58,073 nucleotides of DNA from Proteiniphilum sp. UBA5384 (GTDB lineage: Bacteria > Bacteroidota > Bacteroidia > Bacteroidales > Dysgonomonadaceae), in contig NZ_DHOS01000005.1 in assembly GCF_002410825.1 (NCBI RefSeq), positions 1 to 58,073 of the forward strand, given 5' to 3'. Positions 34,693 through 43,634 of the stretch are shown one piece after another. Below the pieces are notes generated by a model. That model was given only the letters and a program-made list of their open reading frames with translations, was not told the DNA's origin and did no database searches. The position numbers and the translations under genes were made by a program. How positions within the stretch are numbered: position 1 is the stretch's first letter; every line of letters begins with the position of its first letter.

Positions 34693-35781
34693 ATGGAGCT
34701 GAACAGGAAACAGCTGTTTTTTCTTTTTTGGATTTTGATCCCTGCTTTTTTTGTTACTGGGGGACGGATGTCTGCGCAAGACAGAAAGTTTACTGTTGTG
34801 ATAGATCCCGGTCATGGCGGTAAGGATCCCGGGGCAGTAGGGTCGAGTTCAAAAGAGAAGGATATTGTATTGGCGGTGGGTTTGAAACTCGGTAAGCTTA
34901 TCGAGAGTAACTATCCTGATGTAAAGGTGATATACACCCGTCAGAATGACCGTTTTGTGGAACTGAACAAGAGAGCGGAGATCGCCAATAAGGCTCATGC
35001 CAACCTGTTTATCTCGCTTCACTGTAATGCTCTTGATCGCAGGAGAACATCCCCGCAAGGGGTAGAGACTTTTGTCCTGGGATTACATCGTAGTAAGGAT
35101 AATCTTGATGTGGCCAAAACGGAAAACTCTGTGATCATGTATGAAGAAGATTACTCTGTGAAATATGAGGGATTCAACCCTAATGAACCGGAGTCTTATA
35201 TTATCTTTGAGTTTATGGCCAATGAATTCCTTGACCGGAGTGTTTATTTTGCCTCTATGGTACAGAACCAGCTGGTGTCCAATTCCAGGAGGGTTAACCG
35301 GAATGTCCGCCAGGCAGGATTTCTTGTATTGAGAGAAGTGGCTATGCCGAGTGTACTCGTGGAATTGGGATATATCAGTAACAGGGAGGAGGAGAGATAC
35401 CTGAAGAGTGAAGCAGGGCAGATATCGCTTGCCGCAAGCATTTACAACGGCTTCAAAGAGTATAAACGGGAATACGATAAGAAGAGTTATGTGTTTACAG
35501 GAGGAACTAAATCCCGCCAGGAACAGGTAAAACAGGCATCATCGGCAAACGGACGAGAATATAGGGTGCAATTTCTTACCTCTCCCAAGAAGTATGAAAA
35601 TGGTGCTGCTGTTTTTAAAGGGTTAAATCCAGTCGATTATTACACTGACGGGAGAACGTATAAATATACATATGGTAATACGACCAATGCGTCCGAAAGT
35701 CGGGAGTTATTAAGAAAAGTACGTAGAATTTTCAAGGATGCCTTTATCATCGAATTCGAAGACGGAATCCGCGTGAAATAA
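34693..35781 (+). CDS. N-acetylmuramoyl-L-alanine amidase (Amidase_3), exported
   Basis: Zinc amidase that cleaves the bond between muramic acid and L-alanine to separate daughter cells. The 362-residue protein has a signal peptide (about 1-29, ending MSAQ), the zinc motif DPGHGGKDPGAVG with its His, the second His in LFISLHCNA and the catalytic Glu in PSVLVELGYISN. The C-terminal 90 residues (YRVQFLTSPKKY...FIIEFEDGIRVK) look like a SPOR-type septal-binding domain. It lies between two MCE genes, 17 bp upstream of the second, which suggests joint control of wall cleavage and outer-membrane lipid supply during division (inference). Confidence 0.9.
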   Translation: MELNRKQLFFLFWILIPAFFVTGGRMSAQDRKFTVVIDPGHGGKDPGAVGSSSKEKDIVLAVGLKLGKLIESNYPDVKVIYTRQNDRFVELNKRAEIANKAHANLFISLHCNALDRRRTSPQGVETFVLGLHRSKDNLDVAKTENSVIMYEEDYSVKYEGFNPNEPESYIIFEFMANEFLDRSVYFASMVQNQLVSNSRRVNRNVRQAGFLVLREVAMPSVLVELGYISNREEERYLKSEAGQISLAASIYNGFKEYKREYDKKSYVFTGGTKSRQEQVKQASSANGREYRVQFLTSPKKYENGAAVFKGLNPVDYYTDGRTYKYTYGNTTNASESRELLRKVRRIFKDAFIIEFEDGIRVK

Positions 35782-35798
35782 AATAGATTTTCAATCGT

Positions 35799-36692
35799 AT
35801 GAAAACCAAATTGAGTAGGAATGGACTGATCGGATTGGCATTTATTGCCAGTCTTGTAATGCTTTATTTCGGAATCAACTTTCTGAAAGGAGTCAATATT
35901 TTCAAGCAACAGAATCAGTATTATGCCTTATTTGATGATGTGTCGAAGTTGCTGATATCATCACCTATTTATGTGAAAGGTTATCAGATCGGCTTAATCA
36001 ATAAGATAGAAATGGCGAGTGAGGAGCCTATGCGTTTTGCTGTAGGACTTAATTTGTCGGAAGACATAAAGATTCCAAAAGGAAGTTACCTCGAATATGA
36101 TCTCGATATGTTTGGAGCGTCTACTGTTACTCTTGTGATGGGACCTTCGAAAGAGTACATACACCTCGGTGATACCATTACCGGTGGAAAACTGTTCAAC
36201 CTGATGGATGGAGTGGCAGCAGTGATGCCTAAAGCCGATTCTATCCTTCTAAGAGTAGATTCACTGCTTTATTCGCTGCATAAAATAGCCGCCGATCCTG
36301 CATGGGAAGGGGCGATTAAAGGGATTGGGAATACAGTGGGACAATTGAATAGCTCAAGTGCAAGCCTCAATAAAATGATGGCATCTCTTCAACAGGATAT
36401 CCCTGAGATCAGTAAAAATCTATCGTCAGTTTCCAGTGACCTGAAGGGAGTGAGTGAAGAACTTAATCAAATGGACATGGCAGGTATGTTCACGTCGATT
36501 GATGAAACGGTGAATAATCTGAAATTGCTGACCACAAAGATTAACAGTAATGATAATTCGCTGGGTCTGCTGCTGAATGACACTAAACTGCACGATAGCC
36601 TCAATGTGACAATTGATACGGCGACGAAATTGCTGGAAGATATCCGCCAGAATCCAAGTCGATATTTGACGATAAGGGTAAAACTTTTTTAA
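35799..36692 (+). CDS. Second MlaD-family (MCE) protein
   Basis: A 297-residue MCE-domain protein with one N-terminal helix (about residues 9-26, GLIGLAFIASLVMLYFGI), the MCE domain (YYALFDDVSKLLISSPIYVKGYQIGLINKIEMA...YLEYDLDMFGASTVTLVMGPS) and a helical tail that ends NPSRYLTIRVKLF. It is separated from the mlaE-mlaF-mlaD set by the amidase gene and lies 17 bp after it. The terminal Phe and amphipathic end are reminiscent of outer-membrane contact but are not proof. It could be an alternative periplasmic subunit for the same permease. Confidence 0.88.
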   Translation: MKTKLSRNGLIGLAFIASLVMLYFGINFLKGVNIFKQQNQYYALFDDVSKLLISSPIYVKGYQIGLINKIEMASEEPMRFAVGLNLSEDIKIPKGSYLEYDLDMFGASTVTLVMGPSKEYIHLGDTITGGKLFNLMDGVAAVMPKADSILLRVDSLLYSLHKIAADPAWEGAIKGIGNTVGQLNSSSASLNKMMASLQQDIPEISKNLSSVSSDLKGVSEELNQMDMAGMFTSIDETVNNLKLLTTKINSNDNSLGLLLNDTKLHDSLNVTIDTATKLLEDIRQNPSRYLTIRVKLF

Positions 36693-37221
36693 AGGGTGCA
36701 AGTTTCAATTTAATACTCTTTGAAAAAATATATAGAATCATTCTAAATAATGCGTTCCGTGGAAATAGGAGAGAACTCTCTGGCTGACCGAAGCTAAGTA
36801 ACATTTTTGTAACTTTTTCGATAATATAAAAGAAACTGTCGTTTTTTTATATTCTATTGTCAATCAGTCTTATCAAATTGCTGCTGTTGTATTAATTCGT
36901 TGATGTAAAATTGATTATGTCTATTTTGTTGATAAATAGCATTTTTTTTAGGTTATAAAAAAACCGTCCTGAAGTTTATTTTTTTATCTCGATTTTTTTT
37001 TGAAAATTTGTAATTCGTTTGTGAAGAATCAAAAGATCATTTTAATCAATGCTTTTTGTTGAACAAAGGTAGAATAACGGCAACAAACCGAGCCAAAGGA
37101 TGAGCATATGAGATTTTGGTGAGAAGCGAAAGAGGAGGATAAAGTTAAATTTATTTGTTCTGCCAAGTATAGAATTGAAAATCGAGGAGCAAAGGTGCCT
37201 CAAAACGACTAATGAAATCGA
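36693..37221. other. 529-bp AT-rich non-coding region upstream of dnaA
   Basis: The gap contains no plausible gene. It is visibly AT-rich with many T-tracts and holds TGTTGATAA at 36927-36935, one mismatch from a DnaA box (TGTGGATAA). A 15-mer AGTAACATTTTTGTA at 36797-36811 recurs at 40671-40685, upstream of another plus-strand gene. It should contain the dnaA promoter and may be part of an origin, but I find no cluster of perfect DnaA boxes. Confidence 0.6.
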
Positions 37222-38625
37222 ATGAATAAGGATTGCCGACTTTTATGGAATAACTGTTTGAATGTCATTCGGGACAATATCCCCGAACCGGCTTTCAATA
37301 CATGGTTTTTACCTATTGTTCCGCTAAAGTATCAGGATCATGTATTTACCGTACAGGTACCCAGTCAGTTTTTTTATGAATATCTGGAAGACAAATATCT
37401 TGATCTTATCCAACATACACTCTATCGGGAGATCGGTGAGGGTACTATCCTTAATTATCGTATCTTGGTAGAGACGCAGAGCAATACTGCTGTAGAACTT
37501 CGTGGTGAGAGCAAGTCTTATGCCGGAGTAGAGAAGAATGGTTCAGGCAATATCTCTTCTAAAGTGCCGAGTCCTTTTGATAGGGTGGAAACATCGGAGT
37601 TCGACTCCCAACTCAATTCCAAATATACGTTTCTCAACTTTTTTGAAGGAGAGAGTAATCGTCTTGCCCGGACAGCTGCCGAGGCAGTGGCAATGAACCC
37701 CGCCAAGACAGCATTTAATCCGCTTTTCGTACATGGTAGTTCGGGCGTGGGCAAGACCCATCTTTGTCACGCTATCGGATCAAAGGTGAAAGAACTCTAT
37801 CCCGACAAAAAGGTGCTTTATATTTCGGCCCACCTTTTTAAGGTGCAATATACCGATGCACGGCGGTTCAATACGATCAATGATTTCATCAATTTTTACC
37901 AGAGTATTGATATCCTTCTGATTGATGATATTCAGGAATTATCGGGATTGGAAAAAACGCAGAACACTTTCTTTCATATTTTCAATCATTTGCATCAAAA
38001 TAACAAACAATTGGTGATGACTTCCGATTGTCCGCCCATGGATATGCAGGGCGTGGAAGAACGTTTGCTTACCCGTTTCCGTTGGGGGTTGACTACGAAA
38101 TTGGAACGTCCTGATAAGGAATTGCGTAAAAAAATACTTCAGAATAAAGTGCTTGCCGATGGGCTTACCATCCCTGATAACGTGATTGAATTTATCGCTG
38201 AGAATGTGACTGAAAATGTGCGTGACCTGGAGGGAATCGTAGTTTCCCTGATGGCGCATTCCATTATCAATAATCGTGAAATCGATCTGTCATTGGCCCG
38301 CAGGGTAGTGGAGCAAAGCATTAAATTTGAGAAGAAGCGCATTACCGTGCAGAAGATACAGGATACAGTATCGGATTTCTATCAAATAAAGAAAGACCTT
38401 ATTCAATCGGCATCACGTAAGCGAGAAATTGTACAAGCACGTCAGGTGACTATGTATTTCATTAAGAAGCATACCGAATTGTCGCTTTCCCAAATAGGAG
38501 CCCAGGTGGGGAACCGTAATCATGCCACTGTGCTTCATGCCTGCAACACAGTAAAAGATTTTTATGAAGTGGACAAAGGATTCCGGTCCGATATCGATGA
38601 GATCGAAAACTTGCTTAATGCATGA
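37222..38625 (+). CDS. dnaA: Chromosomal replication initiator protein DnaA
   Basis: AAA+ initiator that binds DnaA boxes and melts the origin. The 467-residue protein shows the N-terminal domain I (LLWNNCLNVIRDNIPEPAFNTWFLPI), a Ser/Gly-rich linker (about 85-125), Walker A (GSSGVGKTH), Walker B (DILLIDDIQ), and the C-terminal DNA-binding domain IV with KREIVQARQVTMYFIKKHTELSLSQIGAQVGNRNHATVLHACNTV. All expected blocks are present. Its stop lies 8 bp inside the following gene. The 529-bp AT-rich gap upstream is a possible regulatory or origin region. Confidence 0.97.
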   Translation: MNKDCRLLWNNCLNVIRDNIPEPAFNTWFLPIVPLKYQDHVFTVQVPSQFFYEYLEDKYLDLIQHTLYREIGEGTILNYRILVETQSNTAVELRGESKSYAGVEKNGSGNISSKVPSPFDRVETSEFDSQLNSKYTFLNFFEGESNRLARTAAEAVAMNPAKTAFNPLFVHGSSGVGKTHLCHAIGSKVKELYPDKKVLYISAHLFKVQYTDARRFNTINDFINFYQSIDILLIDDIQELSGLEKTQNTFFHIFNHLHQNNKQLVMTSDCPPMDMQGVEERLLTRFRWGLTTKLERPDKELRKKILQNKVLADGLTIPDNVIEFIAENVTENVRDLEGIVVSLMAHSIINNREIDLSLARRVVEQSIKFEKKRITVQKIQDTVSDFYQIKKDLIQSASRKREIVQARQVTMYFIKKHTELSLSQIGAQVGNRNHATVLHACNTVKDFYEVDKGFRSDIDEIENLLNA

Positions 38626-39877
38626 TATAGGGGTTGTTCTTATTTCCCTATTTATCCTCTTTGCCGGATGCGCTTCATCGGGTAATCCCGAAGGAATAAA
38701 GATCGCGGTTATTACCGATATTCATTTTCTTGACACATTACTTGTTTCTGAGGGAGACGCCCTTTCCGCATACGAACAGGCAACAGGTAGGGGTATAAAC
38801 GATTTACATGAGGTATTGGAGAAGGTTCTGGCCGACTTGGAAACGGAAGCGCCGGAGTGGTTATTGGTGACGGGAGATATCACGAACCATGGAGAGAAAC
38901 AGAGCCATCTCGGTTTTATTGAGAAACTTAGGACATTACAAAACCGGGGAACCCGTATTTTAGTTATACCGGGAAATCATGATATCAATATTCCTGATGC
39001 AAAAGCCTATAGGGGAGATAAGGCTGTGCCGGCAGAGACAATTTCTAAAGAAGAATTTGCTGAATTATATGCCCAATTCGGTTATGCTGATGCGCTGAAA
39101 AGAGATGAACATTCATTGAGTTACCTGGCTGCGATCAATGAATCTGTATGGCTCCTTTGTTTTGATACTAACCGGTATGAAGAGCATACGACAAGTTCAA
39201 TCACTGCCGGGCGTATTTTGCCTGCGACAATGGAATGGGCACTGGATATCCTACATGAGGCAAAAGAGAAAGGAGTTACTGTATTGGGGATGATGCACCA
39301 CGGTCTTGTGGAGCATATGCCCTATCAATCCACTTTTTTTTCGCAATACCTTATTGATGAGTGGCAGAAGAATGCCGATCTCCTTGCCGATGCGGGGTTA
39401 AAAGTGGTTTTTACCGGACATTTTCATGCCAATGATATTACTATGCGAACTTCGTCTGCCGGAAACGCTATTTATGATGTGGAGACTGCTTCATTGGCAC
39501 ACTACCCCTTTGCTTACCGAATAATGACATTGACCGATGACGGTCTTTCGATAGATAGCCGTTTCGTGACCTCCATTCCCGGTAATCCCGATTTGACGGA
39601 GATATACAAGGATAAACTGGATTCCATGACACGGCGGGTGGCGACCAGGCGCATCGAGGGACTGGGAATACCTATGTCTGCGGAGACGCTCAAAGCGCTT
39701 ACCGATGTAATTGTAAAGTTGAATTTGATGCATGTCAAAGGCGATGAAAAGCCGGATCTGGCGATGAAAATGGCGATCCGTCTCTTTGCCGATCAGTTGG
39801 GAAGTGAGGCGAATCCGGAGTCGTTTACATTCGATTTTCCACCGGAAGATAACCGGGTGATGATACCGTTGTGGTGA
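38618..39877 (+). CDS. Metallophosphoesterase lipoprotein
   Basis: A 419-residue calcineurin-like phosphoesterase with a lipoprotein signal ending in LFAGC (Cys18). The five metal motifs are visible: DIHF, GDITNHGE, GNHDIN, MHHG and GHFHAND, implying a di-metal centre outside the cytoplasm; the substrate (phosphodiester, nucleotide or phospholipid head group) cannot be told. The ATG at 38618 overlaps the end of dnaA by 8 bp (ATGCATGA), giving a well-formed signal peptide; an upstream in-frame start at 38564 would bury it in dnaA. Translational coupling to dnaA is likely but functionally unexpected. Confidence 0.87.
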   Translation: MHDIGVVLISLFILFAGCASSGNPEGIKIAVITDIHFLDTLLVSEGDALSAYEQATGRGINDLHEVLEKVLADLETEAPEWLLVTGDITNHGEKQSHLGFIEKLRTLQNRGTRILVIPGNHDINIPDAKAYRGDKAVPAETISKEEFAELYAQFGYADALKRDEHSLSYLAAINESVWLLCFDTNRYEEHTTSSITAGRILPATMEWALDILHEAKEKGVTVLGMMHHGLVEHMPYQSTFFSQYLIDEWQKNADLLADAGLKVVFTGHFHANDITMRTSSAGNAIYDVETASLAHYPFAYRIMTLTDDGLSIDSRFVTSIPGNPDLTEIYKDKLDSMTRRVATRRIEGLGIPMSAETLKALTDVIVKLNLMHVKGDEKPDLAMKMAIRLFADQLGSEANPESFTFDFPPEDNRVMIPLW

Positions 39878-39950
39878 TAACTGGGAGAGAGGGCTAGTCG
39901 TCAAGATTGACAAATCAAAGTATAGAAAGTATAGGAAGTCGAGAAGTGGA

Positions 39951-40577
39951 ATGAAACAATCTAATCCCTTATTGAACTGTCTGGAGGAGGGGCGTCTGGA
40001 GGCAGGATGTGATGAAGCCGGGCGGGGTTGCCTGGCCGGTTCTGTTTTTGCTGCAGCAGTAATCCTCCCTGATAATTTTCAATGTGAAGGATTGAATGAC
40101 TCCAAACAACTTTCTGAAAAGGAACGCTCACAATTGAAGTTGATTATTGAAGAGAAAGCACTTTGTTATGCAGTGGCGAGCTGCTCACCCGAAGAGATTG
40201 ATGAGATCAATATCCTGTGGGCTTCGGTAAAGGCTATGCATCGTGCTTTGTCTCGCCTCCCCATATCCCCTGAACATATTTTGGTAGATGGCAACCGTTT
40301 CCGTCCTTTTAGAAATATTTCACATACTTGTGTGGTCAAGGGTGATACGAAATACCAGTCTATCGCAGCTGCTTCCATCCTTGCAAAGACATATCGCGAT
40401 GAATATATGCGGCAACTCCATGAAATTTACCCGGCATATAATTGGGATCATAATAAAGGATATCCTACCAAAGTACATCGGCAGGCGATCTCCCATTTCG
40501 GTATCACACCTTATCATCGGAAGAGTTTTCATCTTACAGAACAACAACTTGGAATTGATTGGGATAGAATTGACTGA
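39951..40577 (+). CDS. rnhB: Ribonuclease HII
   Basis: Removes ribonucleotides and RNA primers from DNA. The 208-residue protein has the catalytic DEAGRG motif (GCDEAGRGCLAGS, residues about 18-30), LNDSKQLSEKERSQL, the second acidic residue in HILVDGNRFRPF and VVKGDTKYQSIAAASILAKTYRDEYM with the final catalytic Asp, and WDHNKGYPTKVHRQAI. Full length. The ATG at 39951 is 73 bp after the phosphoesterase gene; no promoter was recognised in the gap. Confidence 0.95.
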   Translation: MKQSNPLLNCLEEGRLEAGCDEAGRGCLAGSVFAAAVILPDNFQCEGLNDSKQLSEKERSQLKLIIEEKALCYAVASCSPEEIDEINILWASVKAMHRALSRLPISPEHILVDGNRFRPFRNISHTCVVKGDTKYQSIAAASILAKTYRDEYMRQLHEIYPAYNWDHNKGYPTKVHRQAISHFGITPYHRKSFHLTEQQLGIDWDRID

Positions 40578-40706
40578 CGAGCTTAAATGTAATTTTCCAT
40601 GATGACTTGTAAACAAAAATAAAAAAAGGTTGTTGTAGTAATATCCGGGGTAATATAAAACACCCCGAAGAGTAACATTTTTGTAGAATCACTAAAACTT
40701 TAAGAA

Positions 40707-41252
40707 ATGAAAAAAATTTTGTTTAGTACTTTATTAGTTTTTGTCTGTTCCGTGGGAGTGGCTACTGCCCAACTTCAGAAAGGAAGCACTCTGGTAGGAG
40801 GAGGTATCGCCGATCTGAATTTAGGGTTGGGGGATGACGATGTGTTCAGTATTACCCTGACACCCCGAGTAGGTTATTTTATTCAGGATAATGTGGCCAT
40901 TGGTGGTAAGGTAGGTCTGAATTATACGGCTCAACCCGGCGAAGATGCGTATGCCTACAATATAAATGCGTTTGGTCGCTATTATTTTGGTGAAAATGAA
41001 TTTAACACCTTATTGAAGCAAGGCCGTTGGTTTTTGGAAGCCGGAGCGGGAATTGGTGGAGCAAGAGGGGCTGATATAGGCTTTAATATAAATTTCGGCC
41101 CGGGTTATGCTTATTTCCTGACAGATAACATCGCTGTGGAAGGTCTGCTACTTTATAATGGTACATTCGGGAGTGGCAGCTCTAACGGACTGTCTTTGAA
41201 TGTTGGATTCCAGATATATTTTCCCAGTTCAATGTATAAAAGTTTGAAATAA
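40707..41252 (+). CDS. Small outer-membrane beta-barrel protein
   Basis: A 181-residue exported protein: signal peptide MKKILFSTLLVFVCSVGVATAQ, then an eight-strand-sized barrel with alternating strands (STLVGGGIADLNLGL, VFSITLTPRVGYFIQDNVAIGGKVGLNYTA, FLEAGAGIGGARG, IAVEGLLLYNGTFGSGSSNGLSLNVGFQIYF). It resembles the OmpW/porin-like PF13505-type barrels of Bacteroidetes. It is followed by a strong terminator and is probably monocistronic. No substrate can be named. Confidence 0.82.
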   Translation: MKKILFSTLLVFVCSVGVATAQLQKGSTLVGGGIADLNLGLGDDDVFSITLTPRVGYFIQDNVAIGGKVGLNYTAQPGEDAYAYNINAFGRYYFGENEFNTLLKQGRWFLEAGAGIGGARGADIGFNINFGPGYAYFLTDNIAVEGLLLYNGTFGSGSSNGLSLNVGFQIYFPSSMYKSLK

Positions 41253-41275
41253 GAGTCTGATATAATATCAACTGA

Positions 41276-41308
41276 CCCCCGTAAGTCAAAAAACTTACGG
41301 GGGTTTCC
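41276..41308 (+). terminator. Terminator after the barrel gene
   Basis: CCCCCGTAAGT (41276-41286) pairs perfectly with ACTTACGGGGG (41293-41303), an 11-bp stem with a 6-nt A-rich loop, followed by TTT and a T-rich tract to about 41316. It separates the plus-strand barrel gene from the convergent tex gene. Confidence 0.85.
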
Positions 41309-41419
41309 ATTTTTCACCCTTTCTCCTCAGTCACCTTTCCACTTACGGACCCAGTCGCCAAGCGTCCCCCTGTTTCCCGGTCCACCAGTTTTAGACAAGT
41401 CACTCAACCTCTCAGCCAT

Positions 41420-43561
41420 TTAGGCACTCGGTCCCTTAGGCACATTCTTCATGCTCAACTGTATTCGTTTGCGTTCCAAATCGACAGACAATACCCTGAC
41501 CTTTACATGCTGGTGAAGTGATACCACGTCAATAGGGTTAGAAACAAAATGGTCGGCTAATTCCGAAATGTGCACTAATCCGTTTTCCTTGATACCCACA
41601 TCCACGAAACAACCGAAATTGGTGATGTTGGTTACGATACCGGGTAGCGTTATCCCTTCTTTCAAGTCGTTGATGGTGCGGATATTGGGATCAAATTCCA
41701 GTACTTGTACTTGTGTTCGTGGATCCCGCCCCGGCTTTTCCAGTTCCTGCAATATATCTTTCAGCGTTTCATCACCTACGGTTTCTGTTTTATAACGGTT
41801 GATATCGATGGTTTCAATCAGTGGTTTGTTGCGGATTAACTCTTTTATCGTGCATTGCAAGTCTTTGGCCATCCTTTCCGCGATAGTGTAACTCTCTGGA
41901 TGTACGCCGGAGTTGTCGAGTGGGTTTTCCGCATCGGGAATGCGGAGAAATCCGGCGCATTGCTCAAAAGCCTTATCTCCCAGTCTCGGTACTTTCCTGA
42001 GTTCCTTGCGTGAATGGAACGGTCCGTGTTCCGCACGATAGTTTACGATGTTCTGGGCCAGTGATTCTCCTAAACCCGATACATAGGTAAGCAGGTGCTT
42101 GCTGGCTGTGTTGACGTTCACTCCTACGAGATTCACGCAGTTCTCTACTGTCTGATCGAGTGAGCGTTTCAGCTTTGTTTGGTCCACGTCGTGTTGATAC
42201 TGGCCTACGCCAATCGATTTTGGATCGATTTTTACCAACTCGGCAAGTGGGTCACTCAGTCGCCGTCCGATCGAAACTGCACCGCGCACCGTCACGTCAT
42301 ACTCGGGAAACTCTTCACGGGCAATTTTCGAAGCGGAATATACAGAGGCTCCGCTTTCGCTTACCACAAATACTTTCACCTCTTTTTCATACCGCAGGTT
42401 AGTGATAAAACGTTCGGTTTCACGGCTGGCCGTACCATTCCCAATGGCAATAGCATCAATTCTGTAGGTGGAAACCATTTTCACCACCTTATTCGCCGAT
42501 TTGGATGTCTCATTTTGCGGTGGATGAGGGTAGATCGTTTCGTTATGGAGTAGATTTCCCTGTTCGTCTAAACAGACTAACTTACAGCCGGTTCGGTAAC
42601 CCGGATCGACGCCCAGGATGCGTTTCTGTCCCAATGGCGGTGCAAGCAGCAACTGCCGCAGGTTTTCTGCAAACACACCGATAGCTGCTTCATCGGCCCG
42701 TTCTTTGGAGAGGTTGGCGAATTCCGTCTCAATAGAAGGTTTTAGCAAGCGTTTATAGCTGTCAGTCACCGCATCTTCCACCTGATCTCCTGCTTCATTG
42801 TCGCTCTTGGCATAACGGGGTACCAGCCGGTCAAGGCATTTTTCGTCATCGGGAGAAATGGAAACACGAAGAAATCCTTCTGCTTCTCCACGGCGAATCG
42901 CCAGGAGCCGGTGTGACGGGCAACGTGACAACGGCGCGGAAAAATCGAAATAATCCCGGTACTTTTCCCCCTCCTCCTCTTTTGCTTTTACTACCTTTGA
43001 AGTGATTATCGCTTCACGGGCGAATATATTTCGTACCAACTGACGGGCATTGGTATCTTCGCTCACCCATTCGGCAATAATATCACGTGCTCCTTTAAGT
43101 GCCGCTTCCGCATCAGGTACATTTTCATTGAGGAACTGTGTCGCTTTTGCTTCTGTAGAACCGCTATGCTGCGCCATCAACCATTTGGAGAGCGGCTCCA
43201 GACCGTTTTTACGGGCAATTTCGGCACGGGTCTGCCGTTTCGGTTTATAAGGCAGGTAGATATCTTCCAATGTTGTGCTATCCCAGCATTCAGTGATTTG
43301 CTGTTCGAGTCCGGGAGTCAGTTTCTCCTGTTCCGAAATCGATTTCAATATATATTCTTTGCGCTTTTCGAGTTCTATGTACTTCTCATGTAATTCTTTG
43401 ATATTACCGATCTTCACTTCGTCCAGTCCCCCGGTCACTTCCTTGCGGTAGCGGCTGATAAAAGGGATAGTAGCACCTTCTTCAAGCAATTTGATGCTAT
43501 TCTCCACATTTTTGAGGGGGATATTCAATGATTTGGCAATGAGTGTATGAATGACTGACAT
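41420..43561 (-). CDS. tex: Tex-family RNA-binding transcription accessory protein
   Basis: A 713-residue Tex protein, a nucleic-acid-binding factor linked to transcription. Domains in order: helical N-terminal Tex domain (from NIPLKNVENSIKLLEEGATIPFISRYRKEVTGGLDEV), YqgF/RNase H-like core (GVDPGYRTGCKLVCLD to AIGNGTASRETERFI), helix-hairpin-helix (TYVSGLGESLAQNIVNYRAEHGPFHSRKEL) and a C-terminal S1 RNA-binding domain (GIVTNITNFGCFVDVGIKENGLVHISEL). Length is normal. The start at 43561 faces the divergent radA gene, whose ATG at 43635 leaves a 73-bp shared promoter region. Confidence 0.95.
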   Translation of the reverse strand: MSVIHTLIAKSLNIPLKNVENSIKLLEEGATIPFISRYRKEVTGGLDEVKIGNIKELHEKYIELEKRKEYILKSISEQEKLTPGLEQQITECWDSTTLEDIYLPYKPKRQTRAEIARKNGLEPLSKWLMAQHSGSTEAKATQFLNENVPDAEAALKGARDIIAEWVSEDTNARQLVRNIFAREAIITSKVVKAKEEEGEKYRDYFDFSAPLSRCPSHRLLAIRRGEAEGFLRVSISPDDEKCLDRLVPRYAKSDNEAGDQVEDAVTDSYKRLLKPSIETEFANLSKERADEAAIGVFAENLRQLLLAPPLGQKRILGVDPGYRTGCKLVCLDEQGNLLHNETIYPHPPQNETSKSANKVVKMVSTYRIDAIAIGNGTASRETERFITNLRYEKEVKVFVVSESGASVYSASKIAREEFPEYDVTVRGAVSIGRRLSDPLAELVKIDPKSIGVGQYQHDVDQTKLKRSLDQTVENCVNLVGVNVNTASKHLLTYVSGLGESLAQNIVNYRAEHGPFHSRKELRKVPRLGDKAFEQCAGFLRIPDAENPLDNSGVHPESYTIAERMAKDLQCTIKELIRNKPLIETIDINRYKTETVGDETLKDILQELEKPGRDPRTQVQVLEFDPNIRTINDLKEGITLPGIVTNITNFGCFVDVGIKENGLVHISELADHFVSNPIDVVSLHQHVKVRVLSVDLERKRIQLSMKNVPKGPSA

Positions 43562-43634
43562 CTTTATAAGGATTTATATGTGGTACAAAAATACAAGAAA
43601 TTTCTCTATCTTTACCTCTCTAAACGATGACAAC

